This document shows, one piece after another, positions 25,101 to 33,770 of a stretch of 64,000 nt of DNA. Within the stretch, counting starts at the first letter, position 1. Every line of letters starts with the position of its first letter. The DNA comes from Paenisporosarcina sp. OV554 (GTDB taxonomy: Bacteria > Bacillota > Bacilli > Bacillales_A > Planococcaceae): the NCBI RefSeq assembly GCF_003058165.1, contig NZ_QBUC01000001.1:1-64000 (forward strand). Direction: 5' to 3'. Both the position numbers and the translations under genes were made by a program. Under the pieces are notes generated by a model. It worked only from the letters and a program-made list of their open reading frames with translations, searched no databases and was not told the DNA's origin.

Positions 25101-25646
25101 ATGCAAGACCTTGCAAGATTGGTAGAATATAACTATAGGAGACATAAAGGGGATTTTCTGTTGAACTGTGATTCAAATTGGATTGACAATCAAGCTTTGT
25201 CGCTTGAATCAGTTTTTACTGGGGATTATAAATCTAAGATTACGACAACCCATGGCATTTATTATTCATGTTTGACTGTGCACGATTTACTGAATAGAGC
25301 ATGCATAAGGTATGCTTCTACGATGGAAGGACGTATACAGGCAACCAGAATATTCATGAATTATCCTAAAAAAACATCAATTCTCATTGAACCAACTGAG
25401 ATCGGTGCTTTTCCAACTATGTCTTATCAACATGCAGAATGTGTGTGGCTGTTTAACCACCATTTTCACGTTAAGGAATTAGACAAGGGCAAGTCACTGG
25501 TGACATTTAGGAATGGCACGTCGCTTACTGTACATGTTTCAAAACACGCCCTGTTAAAACAACAACATAGACTGCATTTCACCCTAGACACCTATCGCAT
25601 TATTCAGCGTGATAAGAAACGATACATAGCAAACGATGACGAATAA
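25101..25646 (+). CDS. comK: competence transcription factor ComK
   Basis: Protein of 181 residues resembling ComK of Bacillus and Staphylococcus, the activator of DNA-uptake genes. Recognisable stretches are the start HKGDFLL (staphylococcal RKGDMVI), LLNRACIRYASTMEGR (family RSC-F-G--Y-G), TSILIEPTEIGAFPTMS (PPIL--P----FFPT), WLFNHHFHVKEL and LVTFRNGTSLTVHVS. The ATG at 25101 has no clear ribosome-binding site; the TTG at 25161 has AAAGGGG, but it would remove the conserved HKGDF segment, so 25101 is kept. The protein is divergent and slightly short, so activity is not certain. Confidence 0.78.
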   Translation: MQDLARLVEYNYRRHKGDFLLNCDSNWIDNQALSLESVFTGDYKSKITTTHGIYYSCLTVHDLLNRACIRYASTMEGRIQATRIFMNYPKKTSILIEPTEIGAFPTMSYQHAECVWLFNHHFHVKELDKGKSLVTFRNGTSLTVHVSKHALLKQQHRLHFTLDTYRIIQRDKKRYIANDDE

Positions 25647-25772
25647 TTGATTTAGTTTCACAACTAGTTTAAGAATATTGTAAGGATGAAAGTTTGCCAA
25701 GTGCTGAAAATAAAAGTTGTCTCCTATACCTTTTATTTAGCAAAAACCAAAGCTTTTCAACGAATCTTAAAA

Positions 25773-25835
25773 GAAGAGGTTCTAGTCAAAAATTCACCAT
25801 CATGTCGATTTCGCTGGCTGATTTTTAATAGAACC
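25773..25835 (-). terminator. possible terminator of the sigma-factor gene
   Basis: GAGGTTCTA and TAGAACCTC pair over 9 bp around a long imperfect arm (AAAAAT/ATTTTT). On the minus strand it is followed by TTCTTTTAAG, 14 bp or more beyond the sigma gene stop. Confidence 0.4.
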
Positions 25836-25848
25836 TCATAAGAATGAG

Positions 25849-26328
25849 TTAAGTTGTCAGAATGCGTCTCAGCTTTAGTAAAGTGCGTTCTCTTTTTTTC
25901 TTGACGCCTGCTTTGGTGATGCCAAGATGCAGAGCTACTTCATCCAAAGAACAACGGTCGACAAACAACAAATGAATGAGTTGCTGCTCACCTAAGTTTA
26001 GTTGGGATAATGCATTTACTAGTTCTTCCGAATCCAAAGATGACTCGGCTGGTTTATTTAACAGGATTTCAAGTGTTTGATCTTCTGCAGGTATGATGTT
26101 TTCTTCGATTGCCGCTTTCTTTAATTCATCTAACAAACTGCCATAAATACTGCGATACGCAAATGGCGCAAAATCCCCTTTTGATGAGTCATATCTTTGC
26201 CAAGCTTTCCACAGTCCAACTCTTCCAACTTGCAAGAATGCGTCATGGTTTTTATAGATGTGTAGTTTGCGTATACAAGCATGAATCATTGGTTCGAACT
26301 GGATTAATATGTCTTCAACAGTTTCCAT
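25849..26328 (-). CDS. small sigma-70 family sigma factor
   Basis: Protein of 159 residues with sigma region 2 (about 22-75: QVGRVGLWKAWQRYDSSKG and FAPFAYRSIYGSLLDELK) and region 4 (about 103-158: helix-turn-helix SLDEVALHLGITKAGVKKKR), without regions 1 or 3. The size and layout resemble the SigH/ComX-like alternative sigma factors, some of which drive competence genes in Staphylococcus and Streptococcus. It is convergent with comK, which makes a competence link attractive but unproven. The ribosome-binding site is weak (AAGG 12 nt before ATG). Confidence 0.72.
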   Translation of the reverse strand: METVEDILIQFEPMIHACIRKLHIYKNHDAFLQVGRVGLWKAWQRYDSSKGDFAPFAYRSIYGSLLDELKKAAIEENIIPAEDQTLEILLNKPAESSLDSEELVNALSQLNLGEQQLIHLLFVDRCSLDEVALHLGITKAGVKKKRERTLLKLRRILTT

Positions 26329-26917
26329 TTTTAAGCTGCCTTGCCAATGTGCACATCAGGGTTATTCCTAGGTAGAATCAGTGTAAGACAACTAAATAAA
26401 CAGTTCCAATGAGTGTTTGTGACGTTTGCGACCTAGAAAAAGAAATTATTCTACTAGGATTGAATGAATAAAATATATAAATGAAATATCCAGAAGGAAT
26501 CTATTGTGTGAATTATACGATTTATTGAATAAGAACGATAAAACTATTACTAGCAAGTGTATCAACCTATAAAAGGGACCCCCCATAAATAGTTTTCACT
26601 ATTAATGGGGGGTCCTTTTATTACTCATTATATCGAATAACATCTCCAGCCAGTCCACTTGAAGTGTGGGCAATAAGATAAGATCAATATCATTTTCTAG
26701 AGTTTCAGCAATTCATTGTAGGTGGATGTCATTATGATCAAGGGATTTTAAGTGAAGCGAATACAAGAATATCTCCGAATTAATATTACAATTCTTAAAC
26801 AAGCTAGTCCTTTATGTCCTGGGATACTCTATTCAAATGGTGCTATGTTCATTTGACCAACAGGTGAGCATTGAATATACTTGGAAAGTTATATTACGAT
26901 GAATAAGGGTGAATAAA
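26329..26917. other. intergenic region with a terminator and possible gene remnant
   Basis: No intact gene in 589 bp. A strong hairpin lies at 26571-26619. On the minus strand, 26602-26712 reads through as about 36 codons (LENDIDLILLPTLQVDWLEM and so on) and ends inside that hairpin, which may be the decayed 3' end of a gene with its terminator. I cannot name it. Confidence 0.35.
26571..26619. terminator. large intrinsic hairpin
   Basis: A stem built on GGACCCCCCAT/ATGGGGGGTCC, extended by AATAGT/ACTATT, with T-runs on both strands. It is suited to terminate transcription either way. Confidence 0.7.
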
Positions 26918-28378
26918 GTGCTTTTTAACTCGATAGAATTTTTATTGTTCTTTTTACCGGTTGTGTTTTTACTTTATTTTGGACTTCACAAATTAAATCT
27001 GCATAAAATGGCATTGTTTGTTTTGTTAGTTTCATCTCTATTCTTTTATGGATTTTGGAATCCGATTTATTTAATCCTAATTTTAGTTTCGATGGTGTTC
27101 AACTTTTTGATTGGAACGATGATAAATCGATCGGAATCGGGTAGTACACGGAAAGGATTACTAATTTTTGGTGTATTAGCAAACGTCCTATTATTGGGCT
27201 ATTTTAAGTACTATGATTTTTTTATGGGAAATGTAAATTGGTTATTTGACACCAATATTGCTTTGCAACATTTACTCTTACCATTAGCAATAAGTTTCTT
27301 CACATTCCAACAAATTGCTTATGTCGTTGATTCCTATCGTGGAGAAACGAAGAAATATTCATTTATTACCTATGCATTATTTGTTACCTTTTTCCCTCAG
27401 TTAATTGCTGGACCGATTGTTCATCATCATGAACTTATTCCACAGTTTAACGATAAAAGTAAATATCGCATTCAATTGAATCATATTGTGGAAGGGATAT
27501 TTATTTTTGCGATAGGGTTAGCGAAAAAAGTAGGAGTCGCAGATACATTTGCCGTATGGGCGAATGAAGGTTTTGCAAATGTCGATACACTAACATTCGT
27601 AGAATCCTGGATAACGTCGTTTTCATATACCATGCAGCTCTATTTTGATTTTAGTGGTTATTGCGACATGGCAATAGGGTTGGCGCTGTTGTTCAATATT
27701 ACTTTACCGGTGAATTTTTTCTCACCTTATAAAGCACGCAATATCCAAGATTTTTGGAAACGTTGGCATATGACATTAAGTCGATTTTTAACTCATTATC
27801 TTTACTTCCCGTTGGGTGGAAATCGCAAGGGTGAATATCGCACCTATATTAATATTTTTATCATATTTGCAGTTAGTGGTTTGTGGCATGGTGCCGGTTG
27901 GACATTCATTATTTGGGGAACCTTACATGGCCTTGCATCGATTGTTGTTAGATTGTGGGGGAAAACCAAAATTGTCTTGCCATTCTTAGTATCGTGGTTC
28001 ATTACGTTCTTCTTCGTGAACTTTGCTTGGGTGTACTTTAGAGCGGAAAGCGTTGGACAAGCTCATACATTACTAGCGAAAATGTTTAATGTCGATCAAA
28101 GTATAGTGCATGTACTAAATCAGAAACTTACATTTGCAGCAACTTGGGAGTCTTTCGAATTTTTAGGGGTCCATTGGTTAACGAATCCACTATTTGTCTT
28201 GCCATTTATTCTTTTCTTTATGGCATTATCGTTGCTTGCTCCAAATTCGATTCAGTTATTAGAGAGATTTCAACCTAAAGTTTCGACTTTACTGTTAGTG
28301 AATTTCTGCATTATTTCTGTTTTATTCATCACATATATTCTTCATAAAAATAGTGAGTTTTTATATTTTAATTTCTAG
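26918..28378 (+). CDS. MBOAT-family membrane O-acyltransferase (AlgI-like)
   Basis: Polytopic protein of 486 residues with about ten membrane segments. AlgI/DltB-type motifs are present: QLYFDFSGYCDMAIGLA, RWHMTLSRFLTHYLYFPLGG and the catalytic His in SGLWHGAGWTFIIWG. Such enzymes pass acyl groups across the membrane onto extracellular glycans, working with an SGNH-like partner. The GTG at 26918 (product MLFNSIEFLLFF) is chosen over 26909, because family members start there and AAGGGTG lies 6 nt upstream. The next gene starts 12 bp after the stop and fits the partner role. Confidence 0.88.
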   Translation: MLFNSIEFLLFFLPVVFLLYFGLHKLNLHKMALFVLLVSSLFFYGFWNPIYLILILVSMVFNFLIGTMINRSESGSTRKGLLIFGVLANVLLLGYFKYYDFFMGNVNWLFDTNIALQHLLLPLAISFFTFQQIAYVVDSYRGETKKYSFITYALFVTFFPQLIAGPIVHHHELIPQFNDKSKYRIQLNHIVEGIFIFAIGLAKKVGVADTFAVWANEGFANVDTLTFVESWITSFSYTMQLYFDFSGYCDMAIGLALLFNITLPVNFFSPYKARNIQDFWKRWHMTLSRFLTHYLYFPLGGNRKGEYRTYINIFIIFAVSGLWHGAGWTFIIWGTLHGLASIVVRLWGKTKIVLPFLVSWFITFFFVNFAWVYFRAESVGQAHTLLAKMFNVDQSIVHVLNQKLTFAATWESFEFLGVHWLTNPLFVLPFILFFMALSLLAPNSIQLLERFQPKVSTLLLVNFCIISVLFITYILHKNSEFLYFNF

Positions 28379-28390
28379 GAGTGCCTTCAA

Positions 28391-29431
28391 TTGAGTTATC
28401 AAAAATGGTTCAAGCTATTTCTAGCATCCATGTTGTTCGTACTTATTCCAATCTTTGGCTTAATGAGCTTCAATTATTATGTGGATCCTTATTGGAACTT
28501 TAATCATGCTCATGAAAATAATGATTATCAAAATGGGTTTGATGAGCGATTGCAAAAAACGAATCTTTTAGTTAAAAATCACCAACCTTTCGATTCGTTG
28601 TTAATTGGCTCAAGCCGTGTAACATATATGAATACTGACAGCTTTAAGCAAGAAGAGGTTTTTAATTACTCCTTAAGCTCGATTCATATTACGGAATACA
28701 ATGATTACATTGACTTTGCAAAAAAAATAAATGATGGCAAGCTAAATCGTGTCTATGTTGAACTTTCTTTACACTCGTATTATGCGAATGTTCAACCGCC
28801 AATGGGCGATCCTAAAACATATTTTAAACAGGCTCAAAATCGAATTCTAGATTTTACTTCTCTGTTTTCACAAGATACATTGGACAAATCATTAGTCAAT
28901 TTCGAAGCATCTAAAAATAATAAGTATCCACTGCAAAGATCATATACAAGAGAGAACCAAGTAAAATCTACTTATCCGAATGATCGATTGGCAAAAGGAA
29001 AAGTAGATTTTGTTAAACGTTATGACCAAACCAACTACACGACAGAGTTTGCATACAGAGAAACATATAAAAGCGAGTTGGAGAAGATGAAAAAAGCAAG
29101 TCCAGCCTCTGAATTTGTTATATTCACTGATATGGCACATATCATCCGTATCAAAACTTATTTGAAAAATCCTAATTATTTCGATGCATACGAACGTTCA
29201 ATTCGTGAAATTATTGACGTCTTTGGTCAAGTGAAATCATTCCATCTGGAAAATGACTTTACGTCAAAAGATGAATATTGGTTGGATTTTTATCACTTTT
29301 ATCCAGAAGTAGGGGATAAGATGATTCATTCCCTTGAAACGGGTGAAGGTGAAGGGTCATTTTATGTGAATGTAAACGAAACTAATGTGGATCAGTATAT
29401 GAGTGATTTGAAAAAGTTGGTTAATGAATAA
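28391..29431 (+). CDS. membrane-anchored SGNH-like acyl-transfer partner
   Basis: Protein of 346 residues with an N-terminal membrane segment (about 9-29) and an extracytoplasmic domain of SGNH/DltD-AlgJ type: LLIGSSRVTYM holds the nucleophile Ser, and WLDFYHFYPEVG near residue 300 provides the Asp and His. It probably takes the acyl group delivered by the MBOAT protein and transfers it to a surface polymer. Start is TTG at 28391 with AGGAG overlapping the previous stop, so translation is coupled. The acceptor could be teichoic acid, PNAG or peptidoglycan; all have genes nearby. Confidence 0.72.
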   Translation: MSYQKWFKLFLASMLFVLIPIFGLMSFNYYVDPYWNFNHAHENNDYQNGFDERLQKTNLLVKNHQPFDSLLIGSSRVTYMNTDSFKQEEVFNYSLSSIHITEYNDYIDFAKKINDGKLNRVYVELSLHSYYANVQPPMGDPKTYFKQAQNRILDFTSLFSQDTLDKSLVNFEASKNNKYPLQRSYTRENQVKSTYPNDRLAKGKVDFVKRYDQTNYTTEFAYRETYKSELEKMKKASPASEFVIFTDMAHIIRIKTYLKNPNYFDAYERSIREIIDVFGQVKSFHLENDFTSKDEYWLDFYHFYPEVGDKMIHSLETGEGEGSFYVNVNETNVDQYMSDLKKLVNE

Positions 29432-29469
29432 CAAAAGTCATTTTAAGTGTTGAGAAGCTGATAAAATAA

Positions 29470-29505
29470 AAAAAAGACAATCCGGTATTTAGGATTGTCT
29501 TTTTT
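29470..29505 (+). terminator. terminator of the MBOAT-SGNH operon
   Basis: Stem AAAAAAGACAATCC/GGATTGTCTTTTTT with an 8-nt loop. The A/T ends allow function in both directions. Confidence 0.88.
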
Positions 29506-29670
29506 ACGTAGAAACATAGCGGAATAAACGGTGTGTGAAGATGATGAATAAACCTTTTATGCAGGTCACCAACAAACTTTCAAGTGATCTTTTCGACCAT
29601 TCGTCTGGAGACAGAGACTTTTTCCTCTGCAAAAACACACACTCTCAAAGAAAGCGATTTTTTCTTGAAA

Positions 29671-30840
29671 TTACAAATCATTGTCATCATAAATCAAAGA
29701 GATTAATGTTTTGGTCGCATGACCAGTTGAGAAGGTATTCCAATGATTTTTGAATGAATCAATTTTTTGGAAATCAATGTTGGGATCTAGAATATGATCA
29801 ATTACCTCTGAGGTGGTTTTTACAATTGGTCCTGGAAAAGAGAGACTTGTTTCGTCCCAGAGTCCTTGTTCCTTATCATAAGTAGCCAAATCATAAGTGA
29901 AAAAAATCATCTTTTTACGCAACAATGAAAACTCGAAGGGAATAGAGGAGTAATCTGTTACTAAAATATCGCTAGCGATCATTAATTCGTTAACGTGAGG
30001 ATAGTCGTTGACAACAAGGACTCTAGGATGACTTTTTATATGGGTCACATCTTTGACAGAGGGATGCAATCTTATAAGCAATACATATTTTTCGTCAAGT
30101 CTTTCAAGAAATTGGTCAATATCAAATTTAAAATTCATTTTTTCAAGTTCGTCTTTTCTAAAAGTTGGGGCGTACAACACTATTTTTTTCCCTTGGATAG
30201 AGGGGTAAGTTTCACCAACACGAATTAGGCTTTTGGTTTTAGCGATGGAATCAAAATAAAAATCTGTTTGTGGAACCCCAGTGTACAAAAATCGATTCTG
30301 ATCGAGGTGGAAAGATTCAGTGAAAATCTGAGCCATTTGTTTTGAACCCACTGGGATAAAGTGAAATCGATCATATACTTGTTGAAATCTAGTTTTGGCT
30401 TGCTCGCTACGGTCAATCGTTGTTGGATCACTCCATCCAAATCGCTTAATGGCTCCCGCTGCATGCCATAATTGAACACACTTGACGTCCTTTCGAAACT
30501 GAACTGTGGATAAAATACCCACGTAATTATCGACAAATATATATTTTGACGTAGCTAAGTGATAGATGGATTTATATGTATCAATGAAGTTCTTGGTTTC
30601 AAACGATAAAATTTTCTTATTCTTTGTAGGAATCGAAGAAAAATCTATTTTACAGCGTGCTTGATTAATAAAGATTAGTTGATGTTCTTCATACCGTGAT
30701 AACTCCATAGCCACAAAAAATGCATTGTCTCCGAATGAAGATAAGAAGACGGTTTTGTTCTGTAACGGAAGAAGGTTAAACAACAAAAAGATGATTTTAA
30801 TGATAATTAAATAAACTGAAATAAGAACTTCTTTTAACAT
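29671..30840 (-). CDS. tagB: teichoic acid primase TagB (CDP-glycerol glycerophosphotransferase)
   Basis: Peripheral membrane enzyme of 389 residues that adds the first glycerol phosphate to the undecaprenyl-linked disaccharide. An N-terminal hydrophobic segment is followed by the Glyphos_transf domain: CVQLWHAAGAIKRFG is characteristic of TagB primases (polymerases have WHGTPLK), and LYAPTFRKDE, RLHPSVKD and ILVTDYSSIPFEFSLL complete the family blocks. The length fits TagB. It overlaps the tagD stop by 7 bp. Confidence 0.85.
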   Translation of the reverse strand: MLKEVLISVYLIIIKIIFLLFNLLPLQNKTVFLSSFGDNAFFVAMELSRYEEHQLIFINQARCKIDFSSIPTKNKKILSFETKNFIDTYKSIYHLATSKYIFVDNYVGILSTVQFRKDVKCVQLWHAAGAIKRFGWSDPTTIDRSEQAKTRFQQVYDRFHFIPVGSKQMAQIFTESFHLDQNRFLYTGVPQTDFYFDSIAKTKSLIRVGETYPSIQGKKIVLYAPTFRKDELEKMNFKFDIDQFLERLDEKYVLLIRLHPSVKDVTHIKSHPRVLVVNDYPHVNELMIASDILVTDYSSIPFEFSLLRKKMIFFTYDLATYDKEQGLWDETSLSFPGPIVKTTSEVIDHILDPNIDFQKIDSFKNHWNTFSTGHATKTLISLIYDDNDL

Positions 30841-31229
30841 GGTTTGTTATATAAATCAGTTTTAATCTTTGTCGTTGAAATGCCTTCAGTTCTAGGTAGG
30901 TAGATTACTTCGCAATAATCATTTAGGTCATCAAACTTACCTTCCCAATCTGAACCCATGACAAATAAATCAATTTGATTCGTTTGAATATCATCTGATT
31001 TTTGATGCCAGTTATGTTCGGGAATCACTTCATCGACATATTTTATTGCTTCCAATATTAGTTTCCGTTCATCATAAGAATAATAAGCTTCTTTTCCTTT
31101 AAGAATATTAAACTCATCTGATGACAATCCTACGATTAAGTAATCACCGTATTCCTTAGCTTTTCTTAAGATATTAATGTGTCCATGATGTATTAAATCA
31201 AATGTTCCATAGGTAATTACTTTCTTCAT
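30834..31229 (-). CDS. tagD: glycerol-3-phosphate cytidylyltransferase TagD
   Basis: Cytoplasmic enzyme of 131 residues making CDP-glycerol, the precursor used by TagB and the polymerases. Nucleotidyltransferase motifs: GTFDLIHHGHINILR (HxGH), and RTEGISTTKIKTDL for the RTxGISTT signature. The ATG at 31229 has GGAG 8 nt upstream; the GTG at 31238 lies inside that site and is rejected. It is divergent from the long polymer transferase gene over about 110 bp. Confidence 0.94.
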   Translation of the reverse strand: MKKVITYGTFDLIHHGHINILRKAKEYGDYLIVGLSSDEFNILKGKEAYYSYDERKLILEAIKYVDEVIPEHNWHQKSDDIQTNQIDLFVMGSDWEGKFDDLNDYCEVIYLPRTEGISTTKIKTDLYNKPC

Positions 31230-31342
31230 CTTACTCACTCCACAAATAGTTATTTTCTAAATTTCGATAAAATGTTATGATATTAAATTGTATGTAATAA
31301 TTCTAAAAGCTAAATAAATAATTGAGCAAAGAAGGATAGATT

Positions 31343-33703
31343 ATGAAAGTATATAATAAAAATGTACAAATACTAGAAGATTCAATTGAAAAAATCGATT
31401 TTATTTTATTAGAAAGTGAAACGGTTTATCGAATTGATTTAAATCTAGTTACTGTTGAAAAATCACTTGTCGTAGGACAATATTCAGCTAACGATCAAGT
31501 ATTGTTATGTAAAGAATACAATGATACTAATATTATCGTTTATATTAAATCTGAAAATGTAATTGTGACACGGATAAATCATATCCCAACCGAACAATTT
31601 CAACCAACAGAAACCTCTTATGAAATGACATTTGAAAATTATTCAGACTTACTTTCATTTAAACAAACAGGTGAAACAACTTTCTCCATGTACAATCAAA
31701 CCGGTAACTATTTATTTAGTATTCACGATATTGTAACACATGATGCATCGGTTATTGTATACCCAGTTGATCTTGAACTCACAACGATTGAATTCCGTTA
31801 TTTGACTGTGGGCAGAATCAACTATTCAAATTTCTACATGTTTGTAATTTATGATTTATTTAGAAAAGAAATCACTACAAAAAAAGTTGTTTTTACTGTA
31901 AATTCGACTATTGCAGAGCTTAACTTCAATCTTACTGATCCAAATACACTTGAGTTGTCATTTAATGACGAAAGTGTATCTGTTAATTACAAGAAAGTAT
32001 CAAGAAGAGGTACAAAGTTATTTAGTGTTTCTCAATTTAAAAAATATCGAAATAAACATATACTAGGAACAATAATTATTAACGGATCTAAGTATTTTCT
32101 ACACAATAAAACGAATGGTGTATTCTTGACACATTCAAACCCAACAAGAGTTTCTGGTTTCTATCCAAATATGAGAGCGCAATTCTTTGGCAAGAGCCTT
32201 TATATTTATGGACGTAATACACATTATGCATACAATGCGAATGGTAAGTACGACTATCTATATGCAGGTGATAATCCAAAACCAATTGCAAAATTCACAA
32301 GACCTTTTAATCTTCGTTTATTCCGACGATATGGATTTTTCAAAGTACCGATTTCATCTTTATATATCAATACACGTATCCATAATAATTTGTATTTGGG
32401 GAATAAAAAAGCTATCTTACATAATTTAAAGCTTAAGTTACGTCCTCGCAAAGCAAAAACTTTAGATTTTACAATTTATGGTGATCAAGTGAATATCATT
32501 AGAACTAATTTACGTGGAGATATAACATCGACGATTATTTCAAAAGAAGAAGAATATACGTTATTGAAGAGGAATTTTATATATGTTGCATTTCTCTTAA
32601 CAAAGTTAATTCCGAAGAAAAAGGCGAAAATTAATCTGTATTTCGAGAAGAAAAGTATGAAAGCGGATGAATCGTCAATCCAAGTTTTTGAACAAGTGAT
32701 GAAAGAAAAAAATCTGAAATCTAAGAATTACTTTATCCTTAGTGAAGATGCAGAAAACTATCAAGCGCTCAAAAAAGCTTATAAAAAAGCGATAGTTAAA
32801 AAACATAGTTTTTATCATTACTATTTAACATTTAATGCGTCAAATTTAATCTCAAGCGAATTATCCAATCATTTATTAAACGATAGACTTTACATCGATG
32901 TAATTCGAGAAAAAATTAAGTCGATTCCATTAATATTTCTACAACATGGAATTATGTTTGCAAAACCAGTAGATAACCCTATGGCTTTTGGATTTCATAA
33001 GGATAAAAATGCCTATAATATGAATAAATCTGTAATAAGTTCTGAACTTGAAGCAGGTGAATTCTATAAAATGGGTTATGATAGAGAAGACTTGATCCTT
33101 ACCGGATTAGCTACTTTTGATAAAGCATATTTAAATGAATCAGCAGATAAAATAGCTTTCATGCCTACGTATCGGTACTGGGAAGAAGGGTTAATCTATA
33201 GAGGATTAATTGAGAAGACTTCTTATTATGAGCAAATCATGCGTGTAATTGAAGCATTTAAAGAGCACAAACTATTGGATAGGCTTTTAATTATACCCCA
33301 TAATAAATTCTCTGAATTCATTTATGAGAATATGAAAGAATATCAACACATTATTAGTGCAAACCCTTCAGAAGCTTTGAAGGAATCAGTGATTTTCATT
33401 ACGGACTATTCGTCTGCTATTTATGACGCCACGTTTAGAGGGGCTTATCCTATTTTCTTCTGGGAGGAAAAGGATTATTTAATTGAACAGTATCGAGCTA
33501 TTCCTCCGGTTAATGATGAAAATGCACCTGGAGCTATTGCTTATACCATCTCAGAACTTATGGATACAGTTAAAAAAGCAATCAATCAAAATTACCAAGT
33601 AGAAGATGAAATTTTATACAAATATAAGCAAATCAATTCGTTTGATGACAGACAAAACACTGGTCGTATTATCGAATTTTTAAAACAAGATCAAATCTTG
33701 TAA
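31343..33703 (+). CDS. long CDP-glycerol glycerophosphotransferase-like protein
   Basis: Protein of 786 residues. About 1-400 is a beta-rich N-terminal region of unknown role, with no signal peptide. About 440-785 is a divergent Glyphos_transf domain: IFLQHGIMFAKP in place of the usual WHGTPLK, ILTGLATFDKA, FMPTYRYWEEG, IPHNKFSE and FITDYSSAIYDATFRG. Comparable long TagF/TarK-related proteins extend or modify wall teichoic acid. It is the first gene of a plus-strand run ending in tagG-tagH. Given the adjacent 391-residue polymerase, it may add a different unit or act as a second polymerase. Confidence 0.7.
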   Translation: MKVYNKNVQILEDSIEKIDFILLESETVYRIDLNLVTVEKSLVVGQYSANDQVLLCKEYNDTNIIVYIKSENVIVTRINHIPTEQFQPTETSYEMTFENYSDLLSFKQTGETTFSMYNQTGNYLFSIHDIVTHDASVIVYPVDLELTTIEFRYLTVGRINYSNFYMFVIYDLFRKEITTKKVVFTVNSTIAELNFNLTDPNTLELSFNDESVSVNYKKVSRRGTKLFSVSQFKKYRNKHILGTIIINGSKYFLHNKTNGVFLTHSNPTRVSGFYPNMRAQFFGKSLYIYGRNTHYAYNANGKYDYLYAGDNPKPIAKFTRPFNLRLFRRYGFFKVPISSLYINTRIHNNLYLGNKKAILHNLKLKLRPRKAKTLDFTIYGDQVNIIRTNLRGDITSTIISKEEEYTLLKRNFIYVAFLLTKLIPKKKAKINLYFEKKSMKADESSIQVFEQVMKEKNLKSKNYFILSEDAENYQALKKAYKKAIVKKHSFYHYYLTFNASNLISSELSNHLLNDRLYIDVIREKIKSIPLIFLQHGIMFAKPVDNPMAFGFHKDKNAYNMNKSVISSELEAGEFYKMGYDREDLILTGLATFDKAYLNESADKIAFMPTYRYWEEGLIYRGLIEKTSYYEQIMRVIEAFKEHKLLDRLLIIPHNKFSEFIYENMKEYQHIISANPSEALKESVIFITDYSSAIYDATFRGAYPIFFWEEKDYLIEQYRAIPPVNDENAPGAIAYTISELMDTVKKAINQNYQVEDEILYKYKQINSFDDRQNTGRIIEFLKQDQIL

Positions 33704-33770
33704 CCAATAACATGTAATATACGATTGATCTTTTACTAAAATTTGAAAATGCAGAATAGAGGTCATTGAC

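Noticed and set aside
29563-29590. Further copy of the GTGTCACCAACA hairpin element
   Set aside because: Only GGTCACCAACAAA is shared; the hairpin and the AGCAGTAATAAA end are missing.
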